Shown: positions 50,454-59,793, counted from the stretch's first letter. The stretch: 64,000 nucleotides of DNA from Herpetosiphon geysericola (GCF_001306135.1 NZ_LGKP01000025.1:186001-250000); one strand, 5' to 3'. The notes: generated from the sequence alone by a model not told the origin. Numbers and translations are program-made.

Positions 50454-52229
50454 TTACATCCGTTCGGGAGCGGCGATTGAGAGCAAGCTTAGGCCGTTGC
50501 GTAAGGCTTGGGCCGTTGCTGCTACCAAATGGCCGCGCGCAACCCGCAATTCTGGCGTTTCGGCTTTGAGCACCGAACATGCATCGTAGAAAGCCGAGAA
50601 AGCGCGAGCAGTGGCGTAGAGCCAATCGGCGACCACGAATGGGGCATAGCGTGCAGCCGCTTCTTCAATAATTTGCGGCAAACGGGCCAACTCTTTGAGC
50701 AAACCTGTTTCAGCAGGGTGGCTCAGCAAGCTGCCATCGTAACTGGCGGGCAATTCGCCAAAATCGCGCAAAATCGAGCAGCAGCGGGCATGCATATATT
50801 GCAAATAGGGCGAACTATTGCCCTCAAAAGCCAACATCCGATCCCAATCGACGGTGATATTGCGCTTGGTATCTTGGTACAAATCGTTGTACATCACCGC
50901 GCCAACGCCAACTTGCTCGGCAACATGATCGATCAAATCGGCGGTAAGTTGGGTTTTACCTTCGCTCATTTTTTGCTCAATCAGCGCTTTGGCCCGATTG
51001 CGCGCTTCATCAAGCAAGGTTTCGAGGTAAATCATATTGCCCTTGCGGGTGGAAAGTGGCTGGCCCTGCGCATCAAACACCGTGCCAAACGAAATATGAA
51101 TTAATTCGGCATCGGTATAGCCCAAGGCTTTGCTAATGGCAAAAGTTTGGCGAAAATGCAATTCTTGGGGCTGGCCAACAATATAAATCATTGCATCGGG
51201 ATTATAGGTTTGCTCACGATATTTGATTGTGGCAATGTCGCGGGTAATGTAGAGCGTGCCACCATCTGAACGCTGAATCAAAAAGGTTGGTAATTTTTTG
51301 CCGCGATGATCGGGCAAATCTTTGACAATAATTGCTTTGCCATCACGCTCAGCAAGCTCACTCTCGCCTGCATCGCTGATGATTTCTCCTAGCATATCTT
51401 TGTAAAAGCTTTCGCCATGTTGCACATCGAAGTGCACGCCCAAGCGATCATAATTGGGCTGATTGGCGGTTTTGGTTAGATCAACCATCCATTGCCATAG
51501 CTCAAGCGCTTGAGGATCGCCTTGTTCCAATTTGAGCGACCAAGCGCGGGCTTCATCGTCTAAATCAACCTCAGCATCGGGATCGAAATCAGCATCATCG
51601 GGATTTGCACCCTTCATCAACAAGTTGTAGCGTTTGTATTGCTCTTCGATTGCGGCCAAAACGGCTTCGCCTTCGCCTTCGGGCTTGCCAAAACGAATCG
51701 TTGCGGCAATATTAACCCCGAATTGCTTGCCGTAATCGCCCAAGTGATTATCGCGAATCACTTCGTAGCCAAGCCGTTGATAGAGATTGGCAATTGCTTG
51801 GCCGATGATAGTTGAGCGAATATGGCCAACGTGCATACGCTTGGCAATGTTGGGCGATGAATATTCGACAATCACTTTGCGTTGATTGCCTTTGCTGCTG
51901 CTGCCATAGGTTGTGCCGCCAGCCTGAACATCGGCCAAGACTGCTTTGGCAAAAGCTTGGGGGTTGAGATTGAAATTAACATATGGGCCAGAAACCGTTG
52001 CGCTAGCCACCAAACTATCGGGAGCAAATTGCAGCGCGGCGACTAATTCTTGGGCAACTTGAGCCGGATTGCTGCCGCGACTTTTAGCAGCCCGAAAACA
52101 TGGCAAGGCTAAATCGGCCTGCACGCCAGCAGCTTTGGGAGCGCCTAAATCAATATCGGCGGCGTTAATTAAATTGGTGGCAAGCAAGGCCTCGCGAATG
52201 GCTTGCTCGAAGCGAGCAAAGGTATACAT
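50454..52229 (-). CDS. argS: Arginyl-tRNA synthetase (canonical copy)
   Basis: 591 residues. The HIGH motif is HVGH in KRMHVGHIRSTIIGQAIA (133-136), and the KMSKS loop equivalent is STRKGN in GQPLSTRKGNMIYLE. RDNHLGDYGKQFG, TLYITRDIATIKYRE and the DALR-type anticodon domain (AYLQYMHARCCSILRDFG) follow. It attaches arginine to tRNA-Arg using ATP. GGAG is 8-9 bases before the ATG; TATACT at 52263-52268 may be the -10. It is on the same strand as, and homologous to, the degenerate copy at 47299, so the latter is presumably the derived duplicate. Confidence 0.96.
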   Translation of the reverse strand: MYTFARFEQAIREALLATNLINAADIDLGAPKAAGVQADLALPCFRAAKSRGSNPAQVAQELVAALQFAPDSLVASATVSGPYVNFNLNPQAFAKAVLADVQAGGTTYGSSSKGNQRKVIVEYSSPNIAKRMHVGHIRSTIIGQAIANLYQRLGYEVIRDNHLGDYGKQFGVNIAATIRFGKPEGEGEAVLAAIEEQYKRYNLLMKGANPDDADFDPDAEVDLDDEARAWSLKLEQGDPQALELWQWMVDLTKTANQPNYDRLGVHFDVQHGESFYKDMLGEIISDAGESELAERDGKAIIVKDLPDHRGKKLPTFLIQRSDGGTLYITRDIATIKYREQTYNPDAMIYIVGQPQELHFRQTFAISKALGYTDAELIHISFGTVFDAQGQPLSTRKGNMIYLETLLDEARNRAKALIEQKMSEGKTQLTADLIDHVAEQVGVGAVMYNDLYQDTKRNITVDWDRMLAFEGNSSPYLQYMHARCCSILRDFGELPASYDGSLLSHPAETGLLKELARLPQIIEEAAARYAPFVVADWLYATARAFSAFYDACSVLKAETPELRVARGHLVAATAQALRNGLSLLSIAAPERM

Positions 52230-52294
52230 TTTTAAAACTCCAATTGGTTAATTGCTAGCGGCAGTATAGCCGAAAAGACCTATTTTAGCCGATC

Positions 52295-52323
52295 AAAAAG
52301 CACCCATCGGCGTCGATGAGTGC
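52295..52323 (-). terminator. Terminator after the dienelactone hydrolase gene
   Basis: On the minus strand GCACTCATCG, loop ACGC, CGATGGGTGC and then TTTTT: a ten-pair stem with one mismatch followed by a U-tract. It lies about 30 bases beyond the upstream gene's stop and separates it from argS. Confidence 0.8.
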
Positions 52324-52352
52324 GCGCAGAAAAAGCTGCTGGATGCTATCGA

Positions 52353-53327
52353 CTAGACCAAATATTGCTTAAACCAAGCCAGCGTTTCAGCCCACGCTGC
52401 TTGGGCAGCCTCTGCATTATACCGCTGACCAGTATCATTATGAAAAGCGTGATTCACCCCAGGATAGATTTCTTTGCGATAGACTTTATTATTTTGCTGC
52501 ATTGCTGCTTCAACATCAGCCACAGTGCTGGTAATGCGATCATCATCCTCGGCGTAAATCGCCAAGACTGGCGCATTGATTTTGGGAATTTCGCTGCTTG
52601 GAACTGGCGGGCCGTAGAATGGCACGGCAGCTTTTAATTCGGGCATGCCTGCTGCGACCAACCAGGTAACCCCGCCACCAAAGCAAAAACCAACCATGCC
52701 AACTTTGCTCGTATCAGCAAACGACTGGGTTTTGAGATAGTCGACACCAGCCTTAAAATCGGCCACATGGCGCTCTGGTGGCGCGCCGCTCAGCAAACCA
52801 GGCACGCTGTCGGCATCAGTAATGCTGGCCGTGCCACCTTCACGCGAAAGCAAATCGACTGCCAAGCCAACATAACCAGCCTTGGCGACGCGCCGCGCTA
52901 CATCTTGAATATGCAGCGTAAGCCCACGGTTTTCGTGGCAAACCAACACGACCGGAAACGGGCCAGCACCAACAGGCTGGGCCAAATAAGCCATTAATTG
53001 GCTATCGCCGCCAGCAAACTCGACCATTGCTGCTTTGACTGCTGGATCGTTTTCGGCAACGCTGTTGGGCACGCTTCCAGCGGCGCTGGCAGTGGTTGGG
53101 GTGGCTTCAAGCGCGGCTGCGGTGGTTGCGGTTGGGGCAGTGGTGGGGTTGGGCGCACTCGTCGCAGTTGCAGGCGTGGCGGGATCACCACAGGCAGCCA
53201 ATAATTGGGTTGCGACCACCAGCCCTGTAATGCCTGCGATCTTTTTCAAGGCCTGTCGCCGCGTCAGTAATCCTTCCTGATAATCTTCGACGAACTCATC
53301 AACCAAATACTGTTGTAAATGATTCAT
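52353..53327 (-). CDS. Dienelactone hydrolase-family lipoprotein
   Basis: 324 residues. The N-terminal part has a twin-arginine-like LTRRQALKKIAG and a lipobox (LLAAC, Cys46), so it is exported folded or partly folded and lipidated. A Thr/Ala/Pro spacer (about 50-85) leads to the alpha/beta-hydrolase: VVLVCHENRGLTLHIQD (Glu), GMVGFCFGGGVTWLVA (nucleophile Cys), YAEDDDRI (Asp) and PGVNHAFHND (His), the Cys-Asp-His triad of dienelactone hydrolases. The substrate outside the membrane is unknown. GAGGATG precedes the ATG. A terminator ends the transcript. Confidence 0.9.
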   Translation of the reverse strand: MNHLQQYLVDEFVEDYQEGLLTRRQALKKIAGITGLVVATQLLAACGDPATPATATSAPNPTTAPTATTAAALEATPTTASAAGSVPNSVAENDPAVKAAMVEFAGGDSQLMAYLAQPVGAGPFPVVLVCHENRGLTLHIQDVARRVAKAGYVGLAVDLLSREGGTASITDADSVPGLLSGAPPERHVADFKAGVDYLKTQSFADTSKVGMVGFCFGGGVTWLVAAGMPELKAAVPFYGPPVPSSEIPKINAPVLAIYAEDDDRITSTVADVEAAMQQNNKVYRKEIYPGVNHAFHNDTGQRYNAEAAQAAWAETLAWFKQYLV

Positions 53328-53454
53328 CGGGCATCCTCATACACTAAATGCTTGCCATATCTCAGTCTACGCTTGTTTTGGCCCCAACGGATGGCTCCAA
53401 AGATGAGGGTTTATTAATTTCATTTACTATTTTAAGCGTATGAGCGATGTGATT

Positions 53455-53483
53455 AAAGCAAAAGCTCCTCGGCTAGCGAGGAG
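53455..53483 (-). terminator. Terminator after the GSP17M-type gene
   Basis: Minus-strand CTCCTCG, short loop, CGAGGAG then CTTTTGCTTTAAT. Seven-pair stem with a T-rich tail about 35 bases past the stop at 53520. Confidence 0.7.
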
Positions 53484-53519
53484 ACGAAGAGCAGATGCCT
53501 GATTGGTATCAGCGCTTGA

Positions 53520-53999
53520 TTAAATTTGGAAGGTGTTGACAAGCTCGATATTGCGTTCGCGTAGCAATGTTTCGACTTCGCCTGCTTGGTCGGCATTATC
53601 GTTATCAATTGCCAAAATCGTTTCGCCATCCTTGAGAGCTTGCTCATACGAAGCGGCTAAATCGTTGCCAAGGCCAATTTGGCTGAACGCGCCAAGCACA
53701 CCGCCAGCTGCTGCGCCAGCAACGGTCGAACCAAGAATCCCTGCGCCTAAGGCCGGCCCGATGCCAGGAATTGCGAATGACATTAAGCCAGCTACAACCC
53801 CCACAACGCTACCAGCAGTTACACCAGCAGCCGCTCCTGCAGCTACATCAGTGCGATCTTTTTCGGCTTCGACGGTTTGTTCCGAGGCATACAACACCCC
53901 AATATCATCGGGCTTAACTTGGGATTGTTGTAATTGGGCCATCAGACCATCAAGCGCGGTGCGATCTGTCAAAATACCCATAACGCGATAGCGGGCCAT
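53520..53999 (-). CDS. General stress protein 17M-like protein with glycine-zipper
   Basis: 159 residues. ARYRVMGILTDRTALDGLMAQLQ and the closing DNADQAGEVETLLRERN frame a Gly/Ala-rich hydrophobic middle (GAAAGVTAGSVVGVVAGLMS, GPALGAGILGSTVAGAAAGG), as in YflT/GSP17M-type proteins. The Gly/Ala middle probably inserts in or packs against the membrane. It is linked to stress in Bacillus; the role here is inferred. AAGGAGAT precedes the ATG and its own terminator follows. Confidence 0.72.
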   Translation of the reverse strand: MARYRVMGILTDRTALDGLMAQLQQSQVKPDDIGVLYASEQTVEAEKDRTDVAAGAAAGVTAGSVVGVVAGLMSFAIPGIGPALGAGILGSTVAGAAAGGVLGAFSQIGLGNDLAASYEQALKDGETILAIDNDNADQAGEVETLLRERNIELVNTFQI

Positions 54000-54093
54000 G
54001 ATTCAATCTCCTTGTAGTAAAAGCTACGTTCGTTGTTGGCAAGGGCTATGCCATGGCTCAAATGAGCCTGCTTAAATTTGTTATCATGGGAGT

Positions 54094-55440
54094 ATGAAAC
54101 GTTGTTTATGCGCATGCTGGCTGCTTGTATTGCTTGCCAGCCAACCACAATCGGCTCAGGCTCACGCTCTTGATCAGCTTTTTCAAGATATGCGGGTGCA
54201 GGTTCAGCCAACCCAACTTGTGCTGACTGTTCACTTAATCGCTGGCCCATTAATTACGCCCCGCTTGTGGGAACAGCTCGATGCTGATAACTCGCACACG
54301 CTTGAGCAAGCAGAAATTGAGCGCTGGTGTACTGAATTTAATCGCAATTTGAAGCTGGGTTTTGATCAACAAACACTGCCATTAAGCCTTTACGAAATAA
54401 GCGAATTTCCGATTAATAAAGCCGATTTTATTGGCTCGAATGCAACAAATCTAACTTGGACAGCGCAGGCACCGCTTGGCTCAATCGCTCCAGGCGCACA
54501 TCAACTCAGCCTCAAATCTAACAATTACCACGATATTAGCGTGGTCGATTGGAGCAAAACGCGGGGTCGAGCTGGAATTGTGGCCCAAGAAGCTAGCAGC
54601 ATGGATTTGCATAGCGCGCAGTTTCCCATTAAATGGCCGAGCGCTTTTCGTAGCGATGGCGCAATTGCCTTGCCAAGCGCCGAACCAGCAGCCGTCCAAA
54701 CCCAACCAAGCTCAAGCCTTGTGGCGCGTTTGCAAACTGGTGATAACTCGTTTGGCTTAATCGCGGCGACGCTTGGGCTAGCCTTTGGCTTTGGGGCGGC
54801 CCATGCCTTGCAACCAGGCCATGGCAAAACCTTGGTTGCCGCCTATTTGGTCGGCAGTCGCGGCACGATTCGCCAAGCAACAATGCTTGGGGCCATCGTT
54901 ACCTTAACCCATACTGCCAGCGTTTTTGCGCTAGGTGGCTTGATGTTGCTGTTTAGTGCCTGGGTCACCCCGGAACGCTTTGTGCCAATCTTAACCTTGA
55001 TCTCTGGGATTTTAGTGGCTGGTTTGGGCATGCGAATGCTCTGGGAGCGGCTGCAAGCCCTGCGTTCTGGCAACCAAGGCCATTCCCATGGCGGGCTTTT
55101 TCATAGCCATGCAGATGGCGCAGCAGGCCATAGCCATGTGAGCAACCGCAAATTGTTGGGTTTGGGCATTTCGGGCGGTTTGGTGCCCTGCCCCGAAGCC
55201 TTGGTAATTATGATTGTGGCGGCAACGCTTGGCCGCATTGGCCTTGGCTTTGCCATGATTATTTCGTTTAGCGCAGGCTTGGCAGCAGTATTAATTGGGA
55301 TTGGGATTGTATTAGTGACGCTTGGCTCACGGCTGATCAAGCTGAGCCAGCCAGAAGCGCGTTGGGTGCGTTGGCTGCCAATTGTTAGCGCTGGCGTCGT
55401 GACATTGCTTGGGATTGGGCTTATGCTGCAAACATTCTAA
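54094..55440 (+). CDS. NicO/RcnA-like nickel-cobalt exporter with EF-hand-like domain
   Basis: 448 residues. Signal peptide (about 1-23), an extracytoplasmic domain of ~200 residues with an EF-hand-like LDADNSHTLEQAE near residue 69, then six membrane helices. The first helix pair has FGFGAAHALQPGHGKTLVAAY, the HAxxPGHGK motif of NicO/RcnA exporters. A cytoplasmic loop is His-rich (HSHGGLFHSHADGAAGHSH) and could buffer Ni or Co. The last helices follow GISGGLVPCPEALVIMI. GGGAG precedes the ATG. Probably exports Ni2+/Co2+. Confidence 0.85.
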   Translation: MKRCLCACWLLVLLASQPQSAQAHALDQLFQDMRVQVQPTQLVLTVHLIAGPLITPRLWEQLDADNSHTLEQAEIERWCTEFNRNLKLGFDQQTLPLSLYEISEFPINKADFIGSNATNLTWTAQAPLGSIAPGAHQLSLKSNNYHDISVVDWSKTRGRAGIVAQEASSMDLHSAQFPIKWPSAFRSDGAIALPSAEPAAVQTQPSSSLVARLQTGDNSFGLIAATLGLAFGFGAAHALQPGHGKTLVAAYLVGSRGTIRQATMLGAIVTLTHTASVFALGGLMLLFSAWVTPERFVPILTLISGILVAGLGMRMLWERLQALRSGNQGHSHGGLFHSHADGAAGHSHVSNRKLLGLGISGGLVPCPEALVIMIVAATLGRIGLGFAMIISFSAGLAAVLIGIGIVLVTLGSRLIKLSQPEARWVRWLPIVSAGVVTLLGIGLMLQTF

Positions 55441-55460
55441 ATTTCTAGCAGGAGCATTGT

Positions 55461-56315
55461 ATGGCGTTGATTGTTGTGGTTGGGGGAGCCGACACTGGGC
55501 GCGCTCCAATGGGTGCTGTCTTGTTGCGCCGTTTGTTGCTGGAAACGCACCCAACATGGCAAATTGAATCAGCAGGTGTTTTGGGCCACGATGGCGATAC
55601 TTGGCAACCAGAGGCCCGCATGGCCTTGGAGCACCTCAATGCCACGCCACCAGCTCACACCGCCCGCTCGCTCAGCCCAGCACTTGCAATGCAGGCTGAT
55701 TTGTTGTTGGCAGTTGATCGCGGGGTTGGGCGAGCTTTGGAGTTGCAATACCCCGATGGGCGTTGGCAAGTGCTGCCGGATTTGGCTGAATCGGCGCGCG
55801 AGGTGCTTGATCCGTTTCGGATGACCCTCGATGCGTGGCTGATCTATGGCCGTGAGCTTGAGCATCAATTGAAAGTTTCGTTAAGCAAAATTATTGCCTA
55901 TTGCCAAGGCGAAACGCTTGCACCAACCAGTGCTCCGACGAGCGTTGAACCAACTAACCAGCCGATTGCTGCCCCGGTGGAGCTTGGCTCCGAGGTGCAT
56001 CCGGCCTATCGGCGCTTGCATATTTTGGCTTTTGGCATCGCTGGCATTCCCGAAGTTGTCGATTGGGCCAAGGCGCGGAATAGTTTACGCGAGGCCATGC
56101 AAAGTTTTGCCAACCATCTCGCTGCCAGTGCTGGCCCAAGCGATTTGCGGCCTGCGGCGTTGGCGATGCTGGGCGGGGTTTTGGGCGCTGGCAGCGATCC
56201 AATCAGCAGCAATCAATTGGCAATTTTGCGCGAAATTGTTGGGCGAGTAGCCCAAACCATCGATCCCCAAGATTTGGCTGGGCTAGCAGGAGCAATCGGG
56301 CGGTGGCAGAGCTAA
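55461..56315 (+). CDS. Low-molecular-weight tyrosine phosphatase-like pseudoenzyme with C-terminal helical domain
   Basis: 284 residues. The first ~150 residues follow the LMW-PTP fold: IVVVGGADTGRAPMGAVLLR in place of vCxGNxCRSPMAEa, SAGVLGHDGDTWQPEA, AMQADLLLAVD and the DPF near residue 117 (general acid Asp in the VLDPF context). The catalytic Cys12-equivalent is Gly, the second Cys is Gly and the Ser of RSP is Ala, so phosphatase chemistry is impossible by the usual route. A Pro/Thr spacer (about 155-175) leads to a helical domain with no match. AGGAG is before the ATG. The stop overlaps the nuclease gene by 13 bases. Confidence 0.75.
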   Translation: MALIVVVGGADTGRAPMGAVLLRRLLLETHPTWQIESAGVLGHDGDTWQPEARMALEHLNATPPAHTARSLSPALAMQADLLLAVDRGVGRALELQYPDGRWQVLPDLAESAREVLDPFRMTLDAWLIYGRELEHQLKVSLSKIIAYCQGETLAPTSAPTSVEPTNQPIAAPVELGSEVHPAYRRLHILAFGIAGIPEVVDWAKARNSLREAMQSFANHLAASAGPSDLRPAALAMLGGVLGAGSDPISSNQLAILREIVGRVAQTIDPQDLAGLAGAIGRWQS

Positions 56316-57850
56316 TTCCGCTAACAATTAATGGCATCGATAGCCAAGCCAGCGTGCAGTTAAGCGCCACCAATTGGAATGAATGGGCAGTGGTCAATTT
56401 GGCGTGTCCTGCGCAAGCCAATGTGCGCCATGCTGCACTATCGATTGGCAGCGATAATCTGGGCGTGCCCAACGCTAGCCCATTCGATCCAACTTGGCGC
56501 TGGACGTGGCAGCCGCGTGGGCAGGCAGGCACAGTCTATGGCAGCTTGCAAATTGAGTGGGCCGATGGCTCGGTGCACCAGCAAGCATTTCAATTTGAAT
56601 TACAGCCGCATTTGCTTGATGTTGAATTGTGGCAAGCCTTATTGCACGATCTCAGCCAAGTAGCTCGCTCATTGGCGCTGCGGATTGGCAGCCCCAGTTT
56701 TGCCCAAGCGGTGATTGTGCCGCTGCTGCCGCATGATCCTAGCCCGTTTTTGGAAGCGCTGAATTTGATTAACCAAAGCAGCCAGCAATCCAGCCAGATT
56801 GTGCGCCAGTTGCAACGCCATGCCAAATCGACGCTCGATCAGCAGCAGCAAGCCACCGATTTGGGGGCGGCCCAGCAATTTAAGCTTGATCAATTGGCCC
56901 AGCCCAGCGCGAATTATCACGTGCTCGAACCCTATGGCCCGTTGCCAGCGCAAGTGCAGGCTGTGCATGCACGCGCCTCGTTCGATTTGCCTGAGCATCA
57001 GTGGTTGGTTGGCTTGATCGAACAAATTGAACGCCGTTTGCGTCAGTTGCGCCGCCTTGCCGCCGAGCAACGCCAAATTGATTTGAGTTCGTTGCAAACC
57101 ACAATCGAACAGCGGCTTATAAGCTTGCGCCAATTACGCCAAGCAGCGCCGTTAGCAGGCTTGAAAGCGCGCCAGCAGCCAGTCCAAAGCCAATTGATCA
57201 ATCGCGATCCGCGCTATCGGCCCATTCGCCAATTGGCCCGTAGCTTGCACGAACAACCCTTGCTGACCTTGGAAGTTGGCAGTTTGGCGCTGCCTTTGGC
57301 CGATGTGCCAAATTTATATGAACAATGGTGTGCCTTGCAGATCGCGCAGCTGCTGGCCCAATTTGGCACAGTTGAAGCCCAACAATTGCTCAACGAAGAT
57401 TCACAACGCGAACGCTGGGTGCTGGGGTTGAATCCGACTACGCCATTGTTGAGCGTGCGCATTGGCCAGCAGCTTTGGCATTTGCGCTATCAAGCCCGCT
57501 TCACTGCCCAACCTGATCGTGATGGGTTGTATAGCCTTGATCGGTATCTGCGGATTCCCGATTTGGTGCTGCAAACCACGACCACAAGCGGCCAACAGCT
57601 GTTGGTGCTTGATGCCAAATATCGGCGTGCGCCCGACCAGCGCGTGCCGCAAAGCGCGCTCGATGACGTGTATGCCTATCGCGGCAGCCTTGGCTATGCT
57701 GGGCAGCCATGTGTGCTCGCCGCTGCGGTGCTCTATCCGCAACAAACGAGCGAAGAATTTGGCCCGATTGCGGCGCTTGGCCTTACGCCAAAGAATAACG
57801 CTAGTTTATCGCGCTGGTTGGAGCATTGGCTCAATCAGCTTCAGCAATAA
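56303..57850 (+). CDS. DUF2357 / PD-(D/E)XK nuclease-like protein (McrC-related)
   Basis: 515 residues from a GTG at 56303, overlapping the previous gene by 13 bases. The N-terminal half is a beta-rich then helical DUF2357-like region (e.g. ELQPHLLDVELWQALLHDL). The C-terminal third has the nuclease core: YLRIPDLVLQTTTTSGQQ (Asp about 418) and LLVLDAKYRR (D-x-K about 437-439), followed by the helix SALDDVYAYRGSLGY. This arrangement is found in McrC-type subunits of McrBC-like restriction systems, which normally need an AAA+ GTPase partner; none is adjacent. Confidence 0.7.
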   Translation: MAELIPLTINGIDSQASVQLSATNWNEWAVVNLACPAQANVRHAALSIGSDNLGVPNASPFDPTWRWTWQPRGQAGTVYGSLQIEWADGSVHQQAFQFELQPHLLDVELWQALLHDLSQVARSLALRIGSPSFAQAVIVPLLPHDPSPFLEALNLINQSSQQSSQIVRQLQRHAKSTLDQQQQATDLGAAQQFKLDQLAQPSANYHVLEPYGPLPAQVQAVHARASFDLPEHQWLVGLIEQIERRLRQLRRLAAEQRQIDLSSLQTTIEQRLISLRQLRQAAPLAGLKARQQPVQSQLINRDPRYRPIRQLARSLHEQPLLTLEVGSLALPLADVPNLYEQWCALQIAQLLAQFGTVEAQQLLNEDSQRERWVLGLNPTTPLLSVRIGQQLWHLRYQARFTAQPDRDGLYSLDRYLRIPDLVLQTTTTSGQQLLVLDAKYRRAPDQRVPQSALDDVYAYRGSLGYAGQPCVLAAAVLYPQQTSEEFGPIAALGLTPKNNASLSRWLEHWLNQLQQ

Positions 57851-57861
57851 AGGAATTCATC

Positions 57862-58239
57862 ATGCCAGTTTATGAATATCTGTGTTCGCAATGCCAAGGA
57901 CGTTTTGCCCGCCTCGTGCGGGGTTTTAGCGATCCCAGCGATTTGCAATGCCCGCGTTGTGCGAGCAAAGCGGTCAGTCGGGCGATTTCACGGGTTGCGG
58001 TGGTACGCAGCGAAGATGCCCGTTTGGATGCAATGGCCGATTCGTCGATGTTCAATGATCTTGATGAAAACGACCCGCGCTCGGTTGCCCGTTGGGCCAA
58101 GAAAATGGGCCGCGAGCTTGGCGACGACCTCGGTGGCGATTGGAACGAAATGGTCGATCAGATGATCGATGAAGAAATGGGTGGCGATGGCGAGGGCAAA
58201 ACTGGCGGCGCTGCCAGCAACGATTTGGGCTGGGGCTAA
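57862..58239 (+). CDS. FmdB-family zinc-ribbon protein
   Basis: 125 residues from the ATG at 57862 with AAAGGAA upstream. MPVYEYLCSQCQGRFARLVR and LQCPRCASKAVSRAISR give the CxxC...CxxC zinc ribbon of the FmdB/CxxC_CXXC_SSSS family. An acidic-to-amphipathic tail (ENDPRSVARWAKKMGRELGD, MIDEEMGGDGEGKTGG) follows. Family members are small putative regulators. It comes 11 bases after the nuclease gene, possibly in the same transcript. Confidence 0.85.
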   Translation: MPVYEYLCSQCQGRFARLVRGFSDPSDLQCPRCASKAVSRAISRVAVVRSEDARLDAMADSSMFNDLDENDPRSVARWAKKMGRELGDDLGGDWNEMVDQMIDEEMGGDGEGKTGGAASNDLGWG

Positions 58240-58634
58240 TATTTGCTCATCCCTCCAAGGGTACGTTTACCAATCGCTCGTGATCACCACCCTTCCGTCC
58301 CGCCTCAAGGCGGGAGACGCAGGGGGCTTTAATCCCCCTGCACCCCCTCAAGGACAATTATCGAGCGGAAAGCGTCCACTGCTGAACCATAGGATTGGTG
58401 GTTCGCTGCACAACACGATTACAACCTCCCTATGAAAGATCGCCCGCATAACTCGATCGAAGGGGCTGGGGTGAGAGAACTTCTCAACTTATTGGCTTTT
58501 GGCAACGTCTAAATCGCCATGGCAACCTGTGCAAATTCCCCCTTCTGGGCTAAGCATGGTATTATTGCCTGAGGATTGGCGGCAGTGCATTGGGCAATGT
58601 TTCGCCTACAATTACATGACAAGTTAGGTGCTAT
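58240..58634. repeat. Intergenic region with 46-bp repeat copy B
   Basis: No gene is supported. The second copy of the 46-bp repeat lies inverted at 58280-58325, followed by GGGGG-CTTTAAT-CCCCC, a 5-bp hairpin. From 58500 on the sequence is unique and holds the ftsY promoter; TACAAT lies at about 58608-58613, without a good -35. Confidence 0.7.
58280..58325 (-). repeat. 46-bp interspersed repeat, copy B
   Basis: Exact reverse complement of 1431-1476, carrying the CCCGCC/GGCGGG stem. It lies downstream of the FmdB gene. Confidence 0.85.
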
Positions 58635-59600
58635 ATGTTTCGACGACTCTTCGGTGGTGAAGAACGCTCCGAACAAGAAATTAAACAAGAAGAAAAAAAG
58701 ATTGAACAAAGTGTTCAAAAGACCAAGAGTGGTTTTTTTGGTCGTATTACAGCCATGTTCCGCAGCGAAGATCCCATTACCGACGAGCTGTGGGATGAAC
58801 TAGAGGAACTGTTGATTGCTGGCGATGTTGGGGCCGAAAATGCCTTGAAAATCGTCGAGCGCGTGCGTGAACGCTGCGAAAAGAAGGGCTTGAAGTTTGC
58901 TAGCGAAGCCCGTTCGTTGCTCAAAAGCGAGTTGGTCAACCGCCTCGACGTTGATACGCCGCAATATTCCGAGCGCTCAACCAAGCCATATGTGATTTTG
59001 GTGGTTGGGGTCAATGGGGTTGGTAAAACAACCTTGATCGCCAAGTTGTCGAATCGCTACAAGGCCATGGGCAAAAATGTAATCCTGGCTGCTGCTGATA
59101 CCTTCCGCGCCGCCGCAATCGACCAACTACAACATTGGGCCGATCGGGTTGGCGTGCCAGTAATTAGCCAACAACCAGGTGCCGACCCGGGCGCAGTTGC
59201 CTACGATGCTACCCAAGCAACCTACAATCAACAAGCAGATGTGTTGATTATTGATACTGCTGGGCGTTTGCAAAGCAAGCACAACTTGATGAAAGAGCTT
59301 GAAAAAATTTCGAACGTGGTCAAAAAGCGCTGGCAATATGCGCCTCACGAGGTGCTGTTGGTGCTCGATGCGACAACAGGCCAAAATGGCTTGATTCAGG
59401 CTCGTGCCTTTACCCAAGCAGCCCAAGTGACCCACTTGGCGTTGACCAAGCTTGATGGCACAGCTAAGGGCGGCATCGCCTTCGCGATTGTCCAAGAAAT
59501 CGAGCGCCCAATCAAGTATATTGGCACTGGCGAAACGATCAACGATTTAGCCTTGTTCGATGGTGAATCATTCGTTAATGCGCTCTTCGAGGAGGAATAA
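58635..59600 (+). CDS. ftsY: Signal recognition particle receptor FtsY
   Basis: 321 residues. A short charged head ([20 protein letters not shown]) replaces the long acidic A domain. The NG domain has [40 protein letters not shown] (G1), [40 protein letters not shown] (G3) and [16 protein letters not shown] (G4). It receives Ffh-ribosome complexes at the membrane. AGGTG is before the ATG. It is followed after one base by a zinc-ribbon gene with a very strong ribosome site. Confidence 0.96.
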   Translation: MFRRLFGGEERSEQEIKQEEKKIEQSVQKTKSGFFGRITAMFRSEDPITDELWDELEELLIAGDVGAENALKIVERVRERCEKKGLKFASEARSLLKSELVNRLDVDTPQYSERSTKPYVILVVGVNGVGKTTLIAKLSNRYKAMGKNVILAAADTFRAAAIDQLQHWADRVGVPVISQQPGADPGAVAYDATQATYNQQADVLIIDTAGRLQSKHNLMKELEKISNVVKKRWQYAPHEVLLVLDATTGQNGLIQARAFTQAAQVTHLALTKLDGTAKGGIAFAIVQEIERPIKYIGTGETINDLALFDGESFVNALFEEE

Positions 59601-59601
59601 C

Positions 59602-59793
59602 ATGGCAAAATTGTTATGCCCCGCGTGTAAAAAAGCTCTCAAACTCAGCCCTGTAATGCGAGTTGGCGCCCAAGTTGGTTGTGTCAACTGCGATAACGTG
59701 CTCAAGGTCGTCAGCCGTAATCCCGATAAGATTGAGGTAGTTGCTGAATCAGCAACCCACAATGCTGATAGCAAACCAGAATCCTATGCCTAA
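59602..59793 (+). CDS. LysW-like zinc-ribbon small protein
   Basis: 63 residues. The GAGGAGG before the ATG at 59602 fixes the start. KLLCPACKKALKLSPVMR and GAQVGCVNCDNVLKVVSR give CxxC...CxxC, spaced as in LysW-type amino-group carrier proteins (CPxC...G..V.C..C...L.V). The C-terminal EDWGE-type glutamate end of LysW is missing; it ends ADSKPESYA. It therefore cannot act as a standard LysW carrier and may be a free zinc ribbon. It overlaps the next gene by 8 bases. Confidence 0.75.
   Translation: MAKLLCPACKKALKLSPVMRVGAQVGCVNCDNVLKVVSRNPDKIEVVAESATHNADSKPESYA

Noticed and set aside
52230-52352. T-box leader in front of argS
   Set aside because: The leader is too short and lacks the T-box sequence; the only hairpin belongs to the dienelactone hydrolase terminator.
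58169-58435. Plus-strand frame overlapping FmdB end
   Set aside because: It starts inside FmdB in another frame and runs into the 46-bp repeat; no domain and low-complexity content.
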